DNA of 64,000 nt from Mesostigma viride (GCA_009746045.1 RPFO01000022.1:2489937-2553936); one strand, 5' to 3'; shown: positions 30,855-41,889, counted from the first letter of the stretch. A program made the numbers and translations. Notes: generated from the sequence alone by a model not told the origin.

Positions 30855-32885
30855 ATCAGCACTAGCTCAATTCTCTTTTAGCGTCTACCCAGGTGGCATC
30901 ACAGGAAAATCAATTACTTGACTTCACTCAGCTACGCTTGTCAGAATGAGCTCAAACTTTGGGGTTGTGTTTTCCCCCACTCAGTGGAATTTCGCATGTA
31001 TGGATGACCCCATTCGATGTGTTGATGATTTGATTTATTTTTTTTGGCTCAAAAAAGTACCCATTTTGCGGGGAAATTAATAACTCAAACAAATGTGATT
31101 ATTTTGACCATGTGAATAGCCCAGATTTTTTAGAAGTAGGGGAACTTTGCAGGAATGTATGGGCAGGTCATTTGGATAAGTGGTTTGTCTTGGGCAAAAT
31201 ATCTCATAAATAGCGTCATTTTCTATTTTTAGCTCGCCACCGGTGCGTGGTTGGGGGTAGTACCCCCAACAAGTGGTGGCATGAATGTCCAAACATCATA
31301 TTTATGGTACTCAATCATCTCTAGATGGTTCCCAAGTGCATTGGAACTGATATTCATTAAAGTCAGTTTTTCAGGCTTTTGGACGTGCGAGTCCCCTTAA
31401 GGAACGACAGCTTGTCCGCCATGTACTTAAAGGTGATGAGCACGGGTGCCGGGCCAGCCTTCCCCCGCGCGCGGGGAAGGCGGACAGCCGACATGTCCAG
31501 CTCACCAGTGAGTAGCATGGGGGCAAAAATGTCGCGCTTAAATGCCTCAAGAAGGCTCGTGGAGGTCTCACCTGCCAGCTGGTCGAAGTGCTTAATTGAC
31601 GAATCATGACATTGTGGCTGCGCCGGGCGATGTCGGCTTCCTCGCGAAGGTCGAGGGCTTGTTGCTTGAGTTGTGCCGAGATGGTGAAGGTGGTGGAGGT
31701 GGTGTGCTGCTTAAGCAAGTCCGCCCAGGTGGAGGGAGCATCGCTGGCCGAGCCAGCAGGCGCCGGCTGGGCGGCGATGTCCTTCACCTGGGCGGTGAGG
31801 CCCGCGGTGTCATGCAAGCTCTCAAGGGCGTTGGCGGTGGCTTGAAGGCGTTGGTCGAGGTCGAGGAGCTGGGCTTTGATGTCGGCAGTGGAGGCGGAAA
31901 TGGCAGTGGAGGTGGAGGCGGCGGCGGTGGAAATGTGAGGAAGTTCAGCAGTCAGCGTGCCGCCGATTGCTGCTATGTCGGCAGCAAGGGGGGTCACGTG
32001 CTGCTGGAAGGCTTCCGTGAGGATGGAGCGGAGGGTGGGGGCGGAAAGGGATGGAGCCCAGATCTCCCCGTCAGAGCGCTGGAGAAGGGAGTTGAGGATG
32101 GCGTGCTGGAGATGGGGGCGGGGGCAGCCGGACAGCTGGTAGATGTTGAGCCAGCGGCTGCCGTCCGAGCAGAGGAGGCGATTGATGTCGTGGAGATGGA
32201 GGCACAGGTCGTAAAGGAAGCGTAATCCCCGAAGAAGATGCAGCGCATAGCATCGGTCGGAGACGGGTTGGCCCAGTCGTAATCTTCGACCTTGAAAGGC
32301 CGGGGCCGAAAGCTCGGTTCTGAGGGGCGTGACCCTCCTGCATGTTTTGTCGGCTGAGCAGGTGCGCTTGGGGTCAGGCGATGCAGATGGCGAGGCGTTA
32401 AGCCCGGGAGGTTGCTGGACGACCATGCCAGTCTGACTGTGCACGACTAGTGTCATCGCCGCCTGCCGGACCTGATGGCAAAGCTGCAGCCTGAGCTGCA
32501 GACGTATTTTCATTGCCGAGCGCAGCCGCCAGGCTGCGTTGCGTCGAGGCGCGTTTGTTCGCCATATATTGCTTAATAATAGCGTCGGAAAATTATATCA
32601 GCATGTGCGTCTTAGAAAGACGAAGCGATTGTGATATTCACGGCTAAATTCGGGGCTCAAACGTGAAACTCATGAAAGTTATGAGCTCCGACAGCCATGG
32701 CTACCTCGTGGCCGGAATCATGTCCTCACATGTTGGTCGACATACCACTTCATGTCCTAGGGAGGCATAGAGCCATGTTATTTGGTTTCCTGAATTTATC
32801 ATTGGTCTTTGCCCGCATGGTAATTGCAGTGGATATGCATTTAGACCGCGCATGGGGCCAAGGAGGGAGGCTTCTGCACGGTAGG

Positions 32886-34706
32886 CGACAGGCTGCGCTC
32901 GGCAATCAAAATACGTCTGCAGCTCAGGCTGCAGCTTCGCCCACCGGCCCAGAAGGCAGCGGCGCCACTAGCCAAGCTCTAGTGGTCGCCCAGCCCCCCG
33001 AGCCCGCCTCGCCAGCAGCGTCGCCTGAACCCAAGCGCAGTCGCCCTGACGGGCTGCTGGACGAGTACGACTTTGACGCCAGCCAGCCCGGCTTTTTTGA
33101 CAAGCTCACACACGATCGCATCCTGGCCTACGTGTTTTTCGGGACGCACGCCTCTCTTATAGAACTGTGCAAGCAGCTTTCCCACCAAGGTCGCCTTGTC
33201 AATGCCTTCCTCCAGAGGCGCTATTTCGGCAAGGACGTCCTCAACGCCCGCCGCCCCCACCTTCAGCTCAATTCGCTCTTTTCTCCCTCCTTGGCCGCTA
33301 CATCGAGGAGCTCTGGCCCCTCAACCCCCGGCCTCACCACCACCTTAACCGAATCCTCCATCCGCTCACTCCTCAAGGAGGCTCTCGAGCAGCACGTGGC
33401 CCCCATTGCTGCAGATGTGGCGGCCATGGGCAGCACGGTGACTGCCGAGCTCCCCCTCCTCTCCACCATCTCCACCGCCACCTCCACCCTCCTCGCCTCC
33501 TCCACCGCCACCATCCCCTCCTCCGCCGCCATCACCTCCCAGCTCCGCGACATCGACCAGCGTCGTAATTAATTAATTAATTGATTAGACTCGTGCTCCC
33601 GTTGGGGAGTCACGGAGCATTAACCCCGATGGATGGATGGATGGGTGCAAACATTCCTACCGGTCTAATCTATCTACATTGGCTACATACTACATCTATC
33701 TAACAGCATTCTAACTACAACAGCTATCTAGGCAGCCGCACGCTGCCCTAGGGGGAGCTATCTGGCGTGCCTCCCGCGGGATTGCACACGCGGGCGCTTC
33801 CCCACTGGGGGGGGCTCGTTGTCCTCTATGACCTGGGCCCACTTGGCCTTGTCCATCATCTTCTTCCAAATCACGGAGAGGCCTAGGCCCCCCATGTCCT
33901 CGACTAGCTGTTCTTTGAAGGTGCGGGCCTTGCGGCGTCTAACATCACTGGGCCCAGCCCACGTCAGGAGGTGCCGGCCAGGCTGGGTTCAGCGTCGTAA
34001 GGACAATGCCATCGCTATCGAGGTCCTGCAGAACACCGCAGGCCTCACCGCCCAGGCGGTGAAGGACATTGCCGCCAAGCCAGCCCCTGCTGGCCTGGCC
34101 GGCGATGCTCCTCCCATCACGACCTGGGCGGACATGCTTAAGCAACATACCACCTCTACCACCTCCGCCGTCGCAGCCCAGCTCCACCGGCAGACGCTTG
34201 ACCTCCGCGAGGAGGCCGAGCTCGCCAAGCGCAGCCTCAACGCCATACTCAAGAACTTCGACATGGAGGAAGGTGAGAATTCCGAGAAGCTTGCACGTGC
34301 GTTTGAGAGCAATATCCTTGCACGCATGGGCCTTCTTGGTGAGATTAAGCTGACCGCCCACCGCCTCCCCCGCGCGCGGGGTAAGGCAGGGGCGCCCCCG
34401 CTTCTTCTCATCTTTGAGAGCCCAGCGGACAAGATTTTGTTTCTCAGACGCCACAAGCGGCTCGAGAAGACTCACTTCACCGTGGACGACGACTTGACCC
34501 TGGCGCAGCAACAACGGCGACGGGAGCTATGGCCGACCTACCTCCAGCTCCGGCAGACCAAGGCGCCGGGGCCAGCCGGTGTACTGGAAGGGGGCGGCCA
34601 TCTACGTCGGCCACAAGCCCTGGCACGCGACCCCCTCGACCACCGCGGCCCCAGCGACTCCAGAAGCCCCAGCCTAGGGGAATACAGCAGCAGTAGTGTA
34701 GAATAG
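32886..34706 (+). pseudogene. F1 LINE ORF1, split by an F2 insertion
   Basis: The frame up to 33568 gives the N-terminal part (SPEPKRSRPDGL, FGTHASLIELCKQLSHQGR, then a serine/threonine-rich stretch ending LRDIDQRR). After the insertion it resumes at RRKDNAIAIEVLQNTAGL and runs to 34706. The second part has the coiled coil (LDLREEAELAKRSLNAIL) and the module FESPADKILFLRR..FTVDDDLTLAQQQRRREL. The reading frame is conserved across the TSD, so ORF1 was open before the F2 insertion except near its C-terminus. Confidence 0.8.
33569..33989 (-). mobile_element. 421-bp F2 LINE 3' fragment inside F1 ORF1
   Basis: The TSD CAGCGTCGTAA is at 33558-33568 and 33990-34000. On the minus strand it holds the last 50 codons of the F2 ORF, the 3' UTR with CCATCCATCCAT, the hairpin and a TTAATTAATT tail. 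Confidence 0.92.
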
Positions 34707-35182
34707 TTAGACAGTGGCCTTGTACATGCCCGCCTACTACAGGCACTATACCAGCTGAGGCCTAGCATTTTTAGTCATGTACATGTGTGCCTATGATGAG
34801 CCACCCTCCAGATGATGCCTAGCTTTATTTTATTATGCAGTGCCCATGCAGGGAGTCACTCTCTGCTGAGAAGCCATGCCCTAGCTCTTGTATAGCCATG
34901 ATGATCTTGCCCCACTTGACATGCTCCCCCTTAGCTGGGCATAGCGTGATAGCTCATGAGGGTGCAGGTGCCCTGGTGCACCTAGAGCAAGGGTAGCTTA
35001 CATTCCCACCCTTGCAGGAAGTAGCCCAGAGTGTATTAAAAGCCATATGCCCCTTCTCAGGGATATGTGGTACATTTACTCCCAACGGAGTTATGTTCCT
35101 AATTAATTAATTAATTAATTAATCATCAGGTCCCCACCCCTCCAGTGCACCTTGGGCTTCTGGGGGTCCTGCTTGTGCAAAG

Positions 35183-36323
35183 ATACCTGTTCATTATTGT
35201 TGTCGAATACGTAATGATTCAGGCGCGCAAGCGATTTGCCCGCATCGTGGGCAGGGAACCAGGAGTGCAGGTTGCTAACAAATTCTGGCATGGCGGTGCG
35301 GACACGGAGATTCGGCTAGCAGACATCATTTACGCAGACGACACGTACCACCCTCTTTGAGGACACTGAGCACGTGCAGACATGGCTTGACTGCCTGGCT
35401 CTCGAGGCCCGTGCAGTGGGGCTTGAGGTCAGCAAGAAGACAGAGGCCCTGGCGGTTGGGCTCACCACCTCAGCGCCGCCCCTCTATCTCCTAGACGGCT
35501 CTCGAGTCCTGTATCGGGACCGCGTTAAGCTGCTGGGCAGCCTGCTCCCTAGCTGCGAGGCGGATGTGGACCACCGCATCTCCCTCGCCTGGCACGCTTT
35601 ACGCCAGTACCGGGCCCTGTGGCGCAAGCCCCTGGGCAAGATCGAGAAACAGGACCTGTTCAAGGTCCTCGTCCTTCCTGTTCTCACGTATGGCGCCGAG
35701 ACGTGGACCCTCACCGCCGACCTGGCCCGCAAGCTGGACGGCGCGGTCACCAGCATGCTGCGTTCCATTTTCAGAGTAGGATATGCTGCCCATGTCCGCA
35801 ATGAGGACCTGTACCAGGGCATGCCCTATATCACCAGCACAATTAAGCAACGCCGCCTGCAGCTAGTAGGGCACCTAGCTCGCACCAACCAGGTAGACAC
35901 CTCACGTGGCCCCCCCGCAGGACTGCGACCAGCCCAGCCTGGCCGGCACCTCCTGACGTGGGCTGGGCCCAGTGATGTTAGACGCCGCAAGGCCCGCACC
36001 TTCAAAGAACAGCTAGTAGAGGACATGGGGGGCCTAGGCCTCTCCGTGATTTGGAAGAAGATGATGGACAAGGCCAAGTGGGCCCAGGTCATAGAGGACA
36101 ACGAGCCCCCCCCAGTGGGGAAGCGCCCGCGTGTGCAATCCCGCGGGAGGCACGCTAGATAGCTCCCCCTAGATGTTGTAGTTAGAATGTTGTTAGATAG
36201 ATGTAGTATGTAGCCAATGTAGATAGATTAGACCGGTAGGAATGTGTGCACCCATCCATCCATCCATCGGGGTTAATGCTCCGTGACTCCCCAACGGGAG
36301 CACGAGTCTAATTAATTAATTAA
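35183..36323 (+). pseudogene. F2 LINE, 5'-truncated, reverse transcriptase frameshifted
   Basis: Similarity to F2 starts at TACCTGTTCATTATTGTTGT and continues to the TTAATTAATTAAT tail near 36323. The RT is in two frames, 35145-35360 and 35374-36162, because of a small insertion right after the YADD motif (GACGACACGTACCACC instead of GACGACACCACC). The C-terminal 262 residues are identical to the 12626-13689 copy apart from a few bases. I found no TSD. Confidence 0.85.
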
Positions 36324-37317
36324 TGGCCACTAAACTAGTCCGCATTCTCAGCAAACGCTGCAGCTGACGTCCCTTACCCAAACTGGATGCCTGGGTGGGC
36401 GCGGATTGCCCGGCCATAGGGAGAAAATCGACCTATGATAAGCTATGACTCATCTGGAACTGACGATCGACCAGGAAAGTTCTAGTTTCCTACCTGTATA
36501 TTCCCAACCCTATCAATCTGCCCGTGCCTGACCTACGAAAATCATGCATCGTCATTCTGAGCAATGTATTCTGAACCATTTCAAGCCGCGAGACGCAAAA
36601 ATTTCGTGACAGCGGCACGTTGGCAGCCATATCTCACTACGCGCGCGCGAGCGAAAATTTCCCGCCAAAGTCACGTGATACATTCTCAATGCACGTTGTA
36701 ATTACCAGGCTGTGGCGAATATTACCCCCAAACCTATGCACCTTCGTCCCTAAGTGTTCCCGGACCCACGGACCACTGACATCCGTCACAAGTGGGGCGG
36801 CGCTCGCGGCGCGGCGCGAAACTCGACCGTTAGTCAAACTACCCGACAGGTCGGGTAGTTAACGGACTTTGGGTTAATAGTAATGCAGCGGGAAGGGGGC
36901 AGAGAGCACCCTGTCCCCCATGCCACAGGCATGCCACGGGTGCACAATTGGGCCCATCGAAACATCCGGCATCCCCTGTGGGTGCAATATGACCCGTGTG
37001 TCAGGGATTATAAGCACTCTGGTGCTCCGAGACTCCCCAACGAGAGCACGTGTTTAATTAATGGATTGATTGATTGTAACAGTGGTTGGGTTTATACAGG
37101 TGCGGGCTCGAGGGCTTAATATGTATGCTGGTTGCCTGCAATGGTTGAGCCATGGAGCTCCTGTCAAAGAGATGATGGTGACGTCAAGAAACTGCATCAT
37201 GGCATGTGGCCTTCTGACACTCCAGCAAGCTATGGAATATCACCCCAAGTGCGCATGTGGCCTAGCTCACGTAGCGTTGCCTCGCCTTTGGCAATTCATG
37301 CCGGATAAGTGGGCAGC
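36324..37317. other. Spacer with a dispersed repeat and an old F2 end
   Basis: No gene is supported. The part 36890-37015 (AGAGCACCCTGTCCCCCATG, GGCATGCCAC, TGTGGGTGCAATATGACCC) recurs at 45400-45590. At 37019-37062 lies a degenerate F2 3' end (CTCCGAGACTCCCCAACGAG, then TTTAATTAAT). The DNA from about 37070 is the 3' flank of the carrier gene. Confidence 0.5.
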
Positions 37318-38187
37318 TTATCCCATTGCTTTCCTGGCGTACTCATACGCCAAGAAACAAACCGCATTGGCAGGGACGCTGCGGACCATGGCAGGGCCAA
37401 ATCCTCGGTAGAGGCCCTTGAGCCCTTCGTGCTCATAAGTCTTCGCCAGCGCGTCCATGGTTCCCCTGTACTTGGGGCTCTTCACGTTGTCAACTTGAAT
37501 CATGCTTTTGGCGACGTCCATGGGGTAGACAGACGCCCAGAACATGGCGCCACCGACGCCGCCCGCCACCATCAATGACCCTTGGCCGAGGTCTTCCGTC
37601 CTCCCCTTGCCGGCAAGTAGCCGTTTGGTAAGCTCGTACGCGCCGAACATGGCTGCATTGCCTGGAGCTTCACGAAGCACGGTCGGGACAAATCCTCGGA
37701 AGAGCCCTACGACACCACCCTCCGATCTCATGACCTGTCTCGCGACGTCGAAGGGGCCATTGTATATGGTTCCAGACGTGCTTCCTGCCTGCAGCCTGCA
37801 TTTTATAAGTTCGGTGGGACAGGCGACAAAAGAGACCGCGACACCAGCTCCGGCACCGGCTATCGTTTTCTCAAGCATGCTCAGATCCTGGTCGGGACCT
37901 TTCCGCAGCAAGGCCTCCATCTGCCCACGCGCAGTGAACAGCACAGCATTGAAGACAGCTACGGAGGCGAACGGGGCTCCCATCCCTTTGTAGAGACCCA
38001 TAGGGCCCTCAGCTGCAATCGTCTTCTTCGTTGCATCAATTGCCCCCGCGTAAAGGGGCAACTGCCCGGGCAATGGTCGAGGCTGACTTTGCAATTTCAC
38101 CTTGATAGTGTCAAATGGGTGCCCGACGAAGAGCTGGCAAATACCCGCAACCGTGCCCGATGCCAGGTCTTTCGCAACATCCCCCAT
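37318..38187 (-). CDS. BOU: Mitochondrial carnitine/acylcarnitine carrier-like protein (BOU-type)
   Basis: An intronless 289-residue mitochondrial carrier family protein. It has three repeats with the signature Px(D/E)xx(K/R): PFDTIK at 24-29, PTELIK at 124-129 and PMDVAK at 222-227, each followed by the usual basic loop. Six membrane helices are expected in the inner membrane. The N-terminus (KDLASGTVAGICQLFVGHPF) and the C-terminus (GFGPAMVRSVPANAVCFLAY) are close to plant BOU (A BOUT DE SOUFFLE). BOU was first described as an acylcarnitine carrier, and in plants it is linked to glutamate transport and photorespiration. The ATG at 38187 is the only sensible start. The 3' end lies about 1 kb from the nearest LINE, and the length is normal. 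The assignment to BOU over other acylcarnitine-type carriers rests on remembered similarity. Confidence 0.92.
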   Translation of the reverse strand: MGDVAKDLASGTVAGICQLFVGHPFDTIKVKLQSQPRPLPGQLPLYAGAIDATKKTIAAEGPMGLYKGMGAPFASVAVFNAVLFTARGQMEALLRKGPDQDLSMLEKTIAGAGAGVAVSFVACPTELIKCRLQAGSTSGTIYNGPFDVARQVMRSEGGVVGLFRGFVPTVLREAPGNAAMFGAYELTKRLLAGKGRTEDLGQGSLMVAGGVGGAMFWASVYPMDVAKSMIQVDNVKSPKYRGTMDALAKTYEHEGLKGLYRGFGPAMVRSVPANAVCFLAYEYARKAMG

Positions 38188-38835
38188 TCTCGATGCGAGA
38201 AAAGCCGGCTACCCTTTTATTCTCTTTCCGCTTCGTAACCTTCCAGCAAACTCTGCGATGCCTTGAATCTTCTTTCGTTCGCTCGTCAGTGTCTTGAAGG
38301 GGTGGTGTTCTTCGGAAATGGTTTTCAGAGTGCGTGGGTTCTACTCATGTCGCACGCGTCACGCGTGGCACTCGCCAATTTTGTGGCATGATCCACTTTA
38401 AAGCACAGCGTGCCTTCTGATGTCTTGTTGGGAGTTGTGTAACCGCTTCCCGGGTAATGCCAACTCCACAAGTGCCACGTGTCACTTTTGCTCAGATGTG
38501 CCCAGCAGTTCCCCCTTGGGAGGCTGCGGTCGGAGCGGTCCGAGCTGTCCGAGGCTGGGCAGGCGGGCACGGCACCGGCGCCGGCACCGGCACCGCCTAC
38601 GGAACGGCCGTGGCCGGAGGGTCCGATTCAGGCGGAGTTGGCCCTTTTTTTTCGGGGATGGGTATCCAATTATAGACCAGAGAGGTGAATGCGATACGAG
38701 TATCAGCGAATCCTCAATGAAGGGATCCCTGTCGGTACGCCGGTGCGGGAACTATAAACTCAACTCAACTCAACTCAACTCGCACAGTCCACGTACAGTC
38801 CACGTACTGTCATTCACGCCTTAAGTTGGGTTGGC
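38188..38835. promoter_or_regulatory. Upstream region of the BOU-like gene
   Basis: Presumed promoter and 5' UTR of the minus-strand carrier gene. GC-rich CCGGCG repeats (GGCACCGGCGCCGGCACCGG) occur at 38570-38592 and a short AACTC run (five units) at 38757-38781. ACGTACAGTCCACGTA is a small direct repeat at 38792-38807. No defined promoter element is recognised. Confidence 0.35.
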
Positions 38836-38839
38836 TTAA

Positions 38840-40580
38840 CCCGTGTTTTTTTACAACGCGATACATCGCGATCGCGTTGTAGGGTTACAACGCGATGTAT
38901 CGCGTTGTAATCTGACACGTGGCAAACCTATTAAACATGCGATTTTTGGTCTGAAACTTTCAACATAGGTCAGAAACATCTCATAGAATTCAAGAAAAAA
39001 TCCTGGTATTTTTGGTATTTTTTTTGTGACAGCTGCAAACAAACTGAATATGTAAGGCATTTTCGCGGGACGAAGGTGAAGACGACGGCGATGGCGGCAG
39101 GTAGATCTCGCCAGTTTTCGCGCGAATTTCAGTGGCTGTTGGGTAGCACGACCATGATGATGCGTTCAAAGGTTGATAATTATTAGGTTTCTACGAGTCT
39201 GTTGAGGTACTGGGGCAAAGGAAACGTAGTTTTTCCCAGTTTCTCACCCAACTTTCATGCGGAAACCCTGGAAACCGGCATACATATTATTACGTCAAGA
39301 CTCGGGTATGATGCGGCACCATGCTTGGTATTTCCATGGTGTTTCGACTTCTTAACACATGTTTATTCATTCCGAACGCCCGGACTCTCGGCTAAACCGA
39401 GATTTGTGCAGAATTTTATTGGGTAGCTCCGGGCATGATGGTGCCTGCAAATAGCGTAAGGCGTGACCGTGGCTATTGCTACGGTATGCTGTATTTTCCT
39501 GGAAATGGCCTCTGCCACAGGCTCAATAGTGCTTGCAGGCGTAAGTATATCGTGTTTCTACCTAGTTTCTGCCAGTTTTCCACTTATTTCTACCGACCTC
39601 TGCCCAGCCTCTCTAAGACCGCCATCCTACTCGACGTTGCTTGCATGTCAGCCATAGCAGGTTGCAGTTGTGCAGTATTTAGGTGCTGTATACGTCGTCA
39701 AGCCGTGCATATATCGTGAGGATTGGATGTTGATGGTTTATACTGCGTTGATTGTGCAAGAAGATCAGCTAGGTGCCCATAATCATGGTGTATAATCATG
39801 TGTTGTTAGCATCTTGCCACCGTTTGCTAGCATGCATTCCAGCGTCATCTTTGCCAGCATGTAAGCTCATGGATCACTCAACCTATCCAAGCCTTGCATT
39901 ACACGTGCCTCTTTCTTTCAGTATTGCACGCGTTATGGAATGAAAACCCAGCACCTCCGTTCCCACGAGGCATGTGCTCAACACGTTGTGAGAGTGGATG
40001 ATGCTTTGGCTATGGCTGCCTGATTCAGTCATATTAGGTCATCCAGTCATGATGTTTGATGCATGTTTGATGCTGTATAACTTATACAACACCTATTTTC
40101 AACGTTTTGACCCTCCAAGCTCACTATGGCCCCGTTTATGGGGCTCGTGTCGTTGCGTAATGTTGTGAAGGGCTCTCATGTTTCCCACTGCGTTGTACTG
40201 CGTTGTAATTGTGATGCTAATGAAAAATAGCTCCAGTGGCCCAATGGGCCTGAGTTTTGTTTCACAGAGCCTGCATATGTTGCCCATAGCTCGTGCAAGA
40301 AGCCAGATTTTTTTCATGAACCATTTGTGAATAAGCACATGACTTGTGACCTAGGGTCAAGAAATCGCGGTCATGGTCAGACCCCCCTGTATTCAGACCA
40401 GTGTATCTCTCTAATGAATAAGCATTTTGTAGGTCTGAGTAGCTCAAAAAATCCTTTGATGTATGGGCTTTCAGGAAAGTATATACATAACCATGAAAAA
40501 AAAATTTCCTTAGGTGCTAAACGCGTTCTAAAAAAAGCTTACAACGCGATATATCGCGTTCTAATTAAAAAAAACACGGG
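38840..40580. mobile_element. CCCGTG-type TTAA element, complete copy (1.74 kb)
   Basis: It is bounded by TTAA at 38836-38839 and 40581-40584. Ends are CCCGTGTTTTTTTACAACG and the complement CACGGG preceded by a long A run. Both ends carry palindromic ACAACGCGATA/TATCGCG motifs. The target seems to have been a tandem TTAAGTTGGG repeat, since that text occurs at 38821 and 40581. The ends begin CCC and target TTAA, as in the piggyBac superfamily. Short frames inside (up to 94 codons) show no transposase, so the copy is non-autonomous. Confidence 0.8.
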
Positions 40581-40584
40581 TTAA

Positions 40585-41411
40585 GTTGGGTCGAATAGGA
40601 TTTCGGCATTCCGAGTTCAAAGTAGTTCAGAATAGTTGTAACGACCAAAAATGATCATCAGCATCATCCATAGTCCAAATATGAAAGATCTTTTACCTGG
40701 GTTGCTTTCTTGAGTTACAGATCTTCAAGTATCCGAGCAACGTTGAGATGGAAATTCCACAGCACGTGATTTAGGGAATCACACCCCTTGTAGACACAAA
40801 GACAAGCTTGTGTATAGACGACCTCTGTGGAACTGAAGGTAGTCTATAGCCAAGGGGCTCTTAGGAATGGACAACAAAGACAAGCTTTATTATACCATGA
40901 TGAATCAAAACCAACGTAGCAACAATGGCGACCCCATGTCCTTGATATCGACGTGCTTGTCGAGCATGCTTCAACCTTAGCCTGAAGAGAACCAATCAGA
41001 ATCATGGAATTCTAATAAACAAGATCTTCGTCTCCATCCTAGTCACACAAAACAGAACAACACCACACACAGCCTGGCAGAATCTGTCCATGAGATCCTG
41101 AATCTGTAGTAAGCACTAAAGTCCCAAAGGAGCATTTAAGACTCAGTAGTACCGACCAACAAACTATAACCCCACGTGGATCAGGCCACGACCAATGAGG
41201 GCTCCTACCAGTCGGTTGACAAAGTACAAGCTCCAAGTACCGCCGTCTTAGAAATCTCATAACTTTCTCAATACTGATCCAAAAGTCCTCGAATAAAGGC
41301 CAAACATTCACAAAACAAAGGATGTAACAACAAAGTCATTTTTGCTTGTTACAATAGTATGTTTTCGTATCTTTAGTTCAAATTAGTAGAATTTAGTAGA
41401 ATCATTCACGC
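40585..41411. other. Non-coding stretch
   Basis: I see no gene, RNA or repeat that I can name between the CCCGTG element and the F4 LINE remnant. Confidence 0.4.
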
Positions 41412-41578
41412 CCAGTTTGAACACCGCATCCACTCTCTCTCCCTTCTTTGGACTGCCATGCAGTACAAGACACAGTGGAAGAGGATTGTTAAGGCTCGCA
41501 CGCCCGACCCTGTGGGCAAACCACCCGCGAGATGTACCCGTGAGATGTACCCGTGAGATGTACCCGTGAGATGCAAAA
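41412..41578 (+). pseudogene. F4 LINE C-terminal remnant followed by a 13-bp tandem repeat
   Basis: The stretch from CCCAGTTTGAACACCGCATC to GACCCTGTGGGCAAACCACC encodes the end of the F4 protein (QFEHRIHSLS, LWTAMQ, ARTPDPVGKPP). It then runs into three copies of GAGATGTACCCGT and no F4 3' UTR follows. Confidence 0.7.
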
Positions 41579-41889
41579 TCCGCTTGCCAGACCGGGATTC
41601 CGGGAACTCCGTCCAATACCGTCGTGCAGTACCACCACGGCAATGCACTACCAATCTATCATTCGTACAATACTACGACTTAACGCCAACAGAAACTCGC
41701 CTCCAAAACTATATATTCATAGAGGCACGCCTCTTATTTAATTTCAAGGTACCTCTTATCTCAGCCCCCGCAGACTTGTCAGTTGTCTTCTCCCGGTTAG
41801 GGCTAAGTTTTGCAAAAAACCTAAGTCCTATGTCGAAACCATTTTTTCCTCCTGTTAGCATTTGCCTGCATCTGCACCGTTGTTGGCAT

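Larger units (their letters stand above)
25621..31396. mobile_element. TTAA element T3 (5.8 kb, with internal insertions and a duplication)
   Basis: Ends are GGGGACTCG and its complement CGAGTCCCC. The right flank is TTAA (31397-31400) and the left flank is TTCA (25617-25620), evidently a mutated TTAA. The left part shows the subterminal palindrome and TGGCCATGGCGAC block. The right 450 bp matches the right end of T1 (CAGAATGAGCTCAAACTTTG, TTTCTATTTTTAGCTC). The interior carries a TIR element (27081-28799) and a tandem duplication (27008-30854). No transposase is seen. Confidence 0.85.
25390..32565 (-). pseudogene. F1 LINE ORF1 (L1 ORF1p-like), interrupted
   Basis: From ATG 32565 the first residues are MANKRASTQRSLAAAL, then a one-base shift leads into the 31371-32513 frame. 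It has a serine/threonine/alanine-rich middle and a probable coiled coil (ALDLREEADIARRSHNVMI). A further shift leads to the RNA-binding module, which reads ADKLSFLK up to the T3 insertion and continues CRKKLSETSSL on the other side at 25616. The join falls exactly on TTAA. ORF1-type proteins bind and chaperone LINE RNA. The several shifts make this copy a pseudogene. Confidence 0.75.
24976..32756 (-). mobile_element. Near-complete F1 (ORF1-only) LINE split by element T3
   Basis: A 12-bp TSD CTAGGGAGGCAT lies at 24964-24975 and 32757-32768. On the minus strand the element has a 5' UTR (32756-32566), an ORF1 start ATG at 32565, ORF1 down to 31397, T3 (25621-31396), the rest of ORF1 (25616 to about 25390), the F1 3' UTR, the hairpin ACTCC-CAAC-GGAGT and an ATTAATTAAT tail. 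Without T3 it is about 2.0 kb and contains no endonuclease or reverse transcriptase. This is direct evidence that F1 is an ORF1-only LINE rather than a broken copy of a full element. Confidence 0.88.
32886..35123 (+). mobile_element. Third F1 (ORF1-only) LINE copy, plus strand
   Basis: It starts a few codons into ORF1 (GCTGCGCTCGGCAATCAAAA), about 115 bp from the TSD of the previous F1 copy, so the two lie head to head. ORF1 is followed directly by the F1 3' UTR, hairpin and TTAATTAATT tail at 35123. An F2 fragment is inserted at 33569-33989. Confidence 0.85.
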
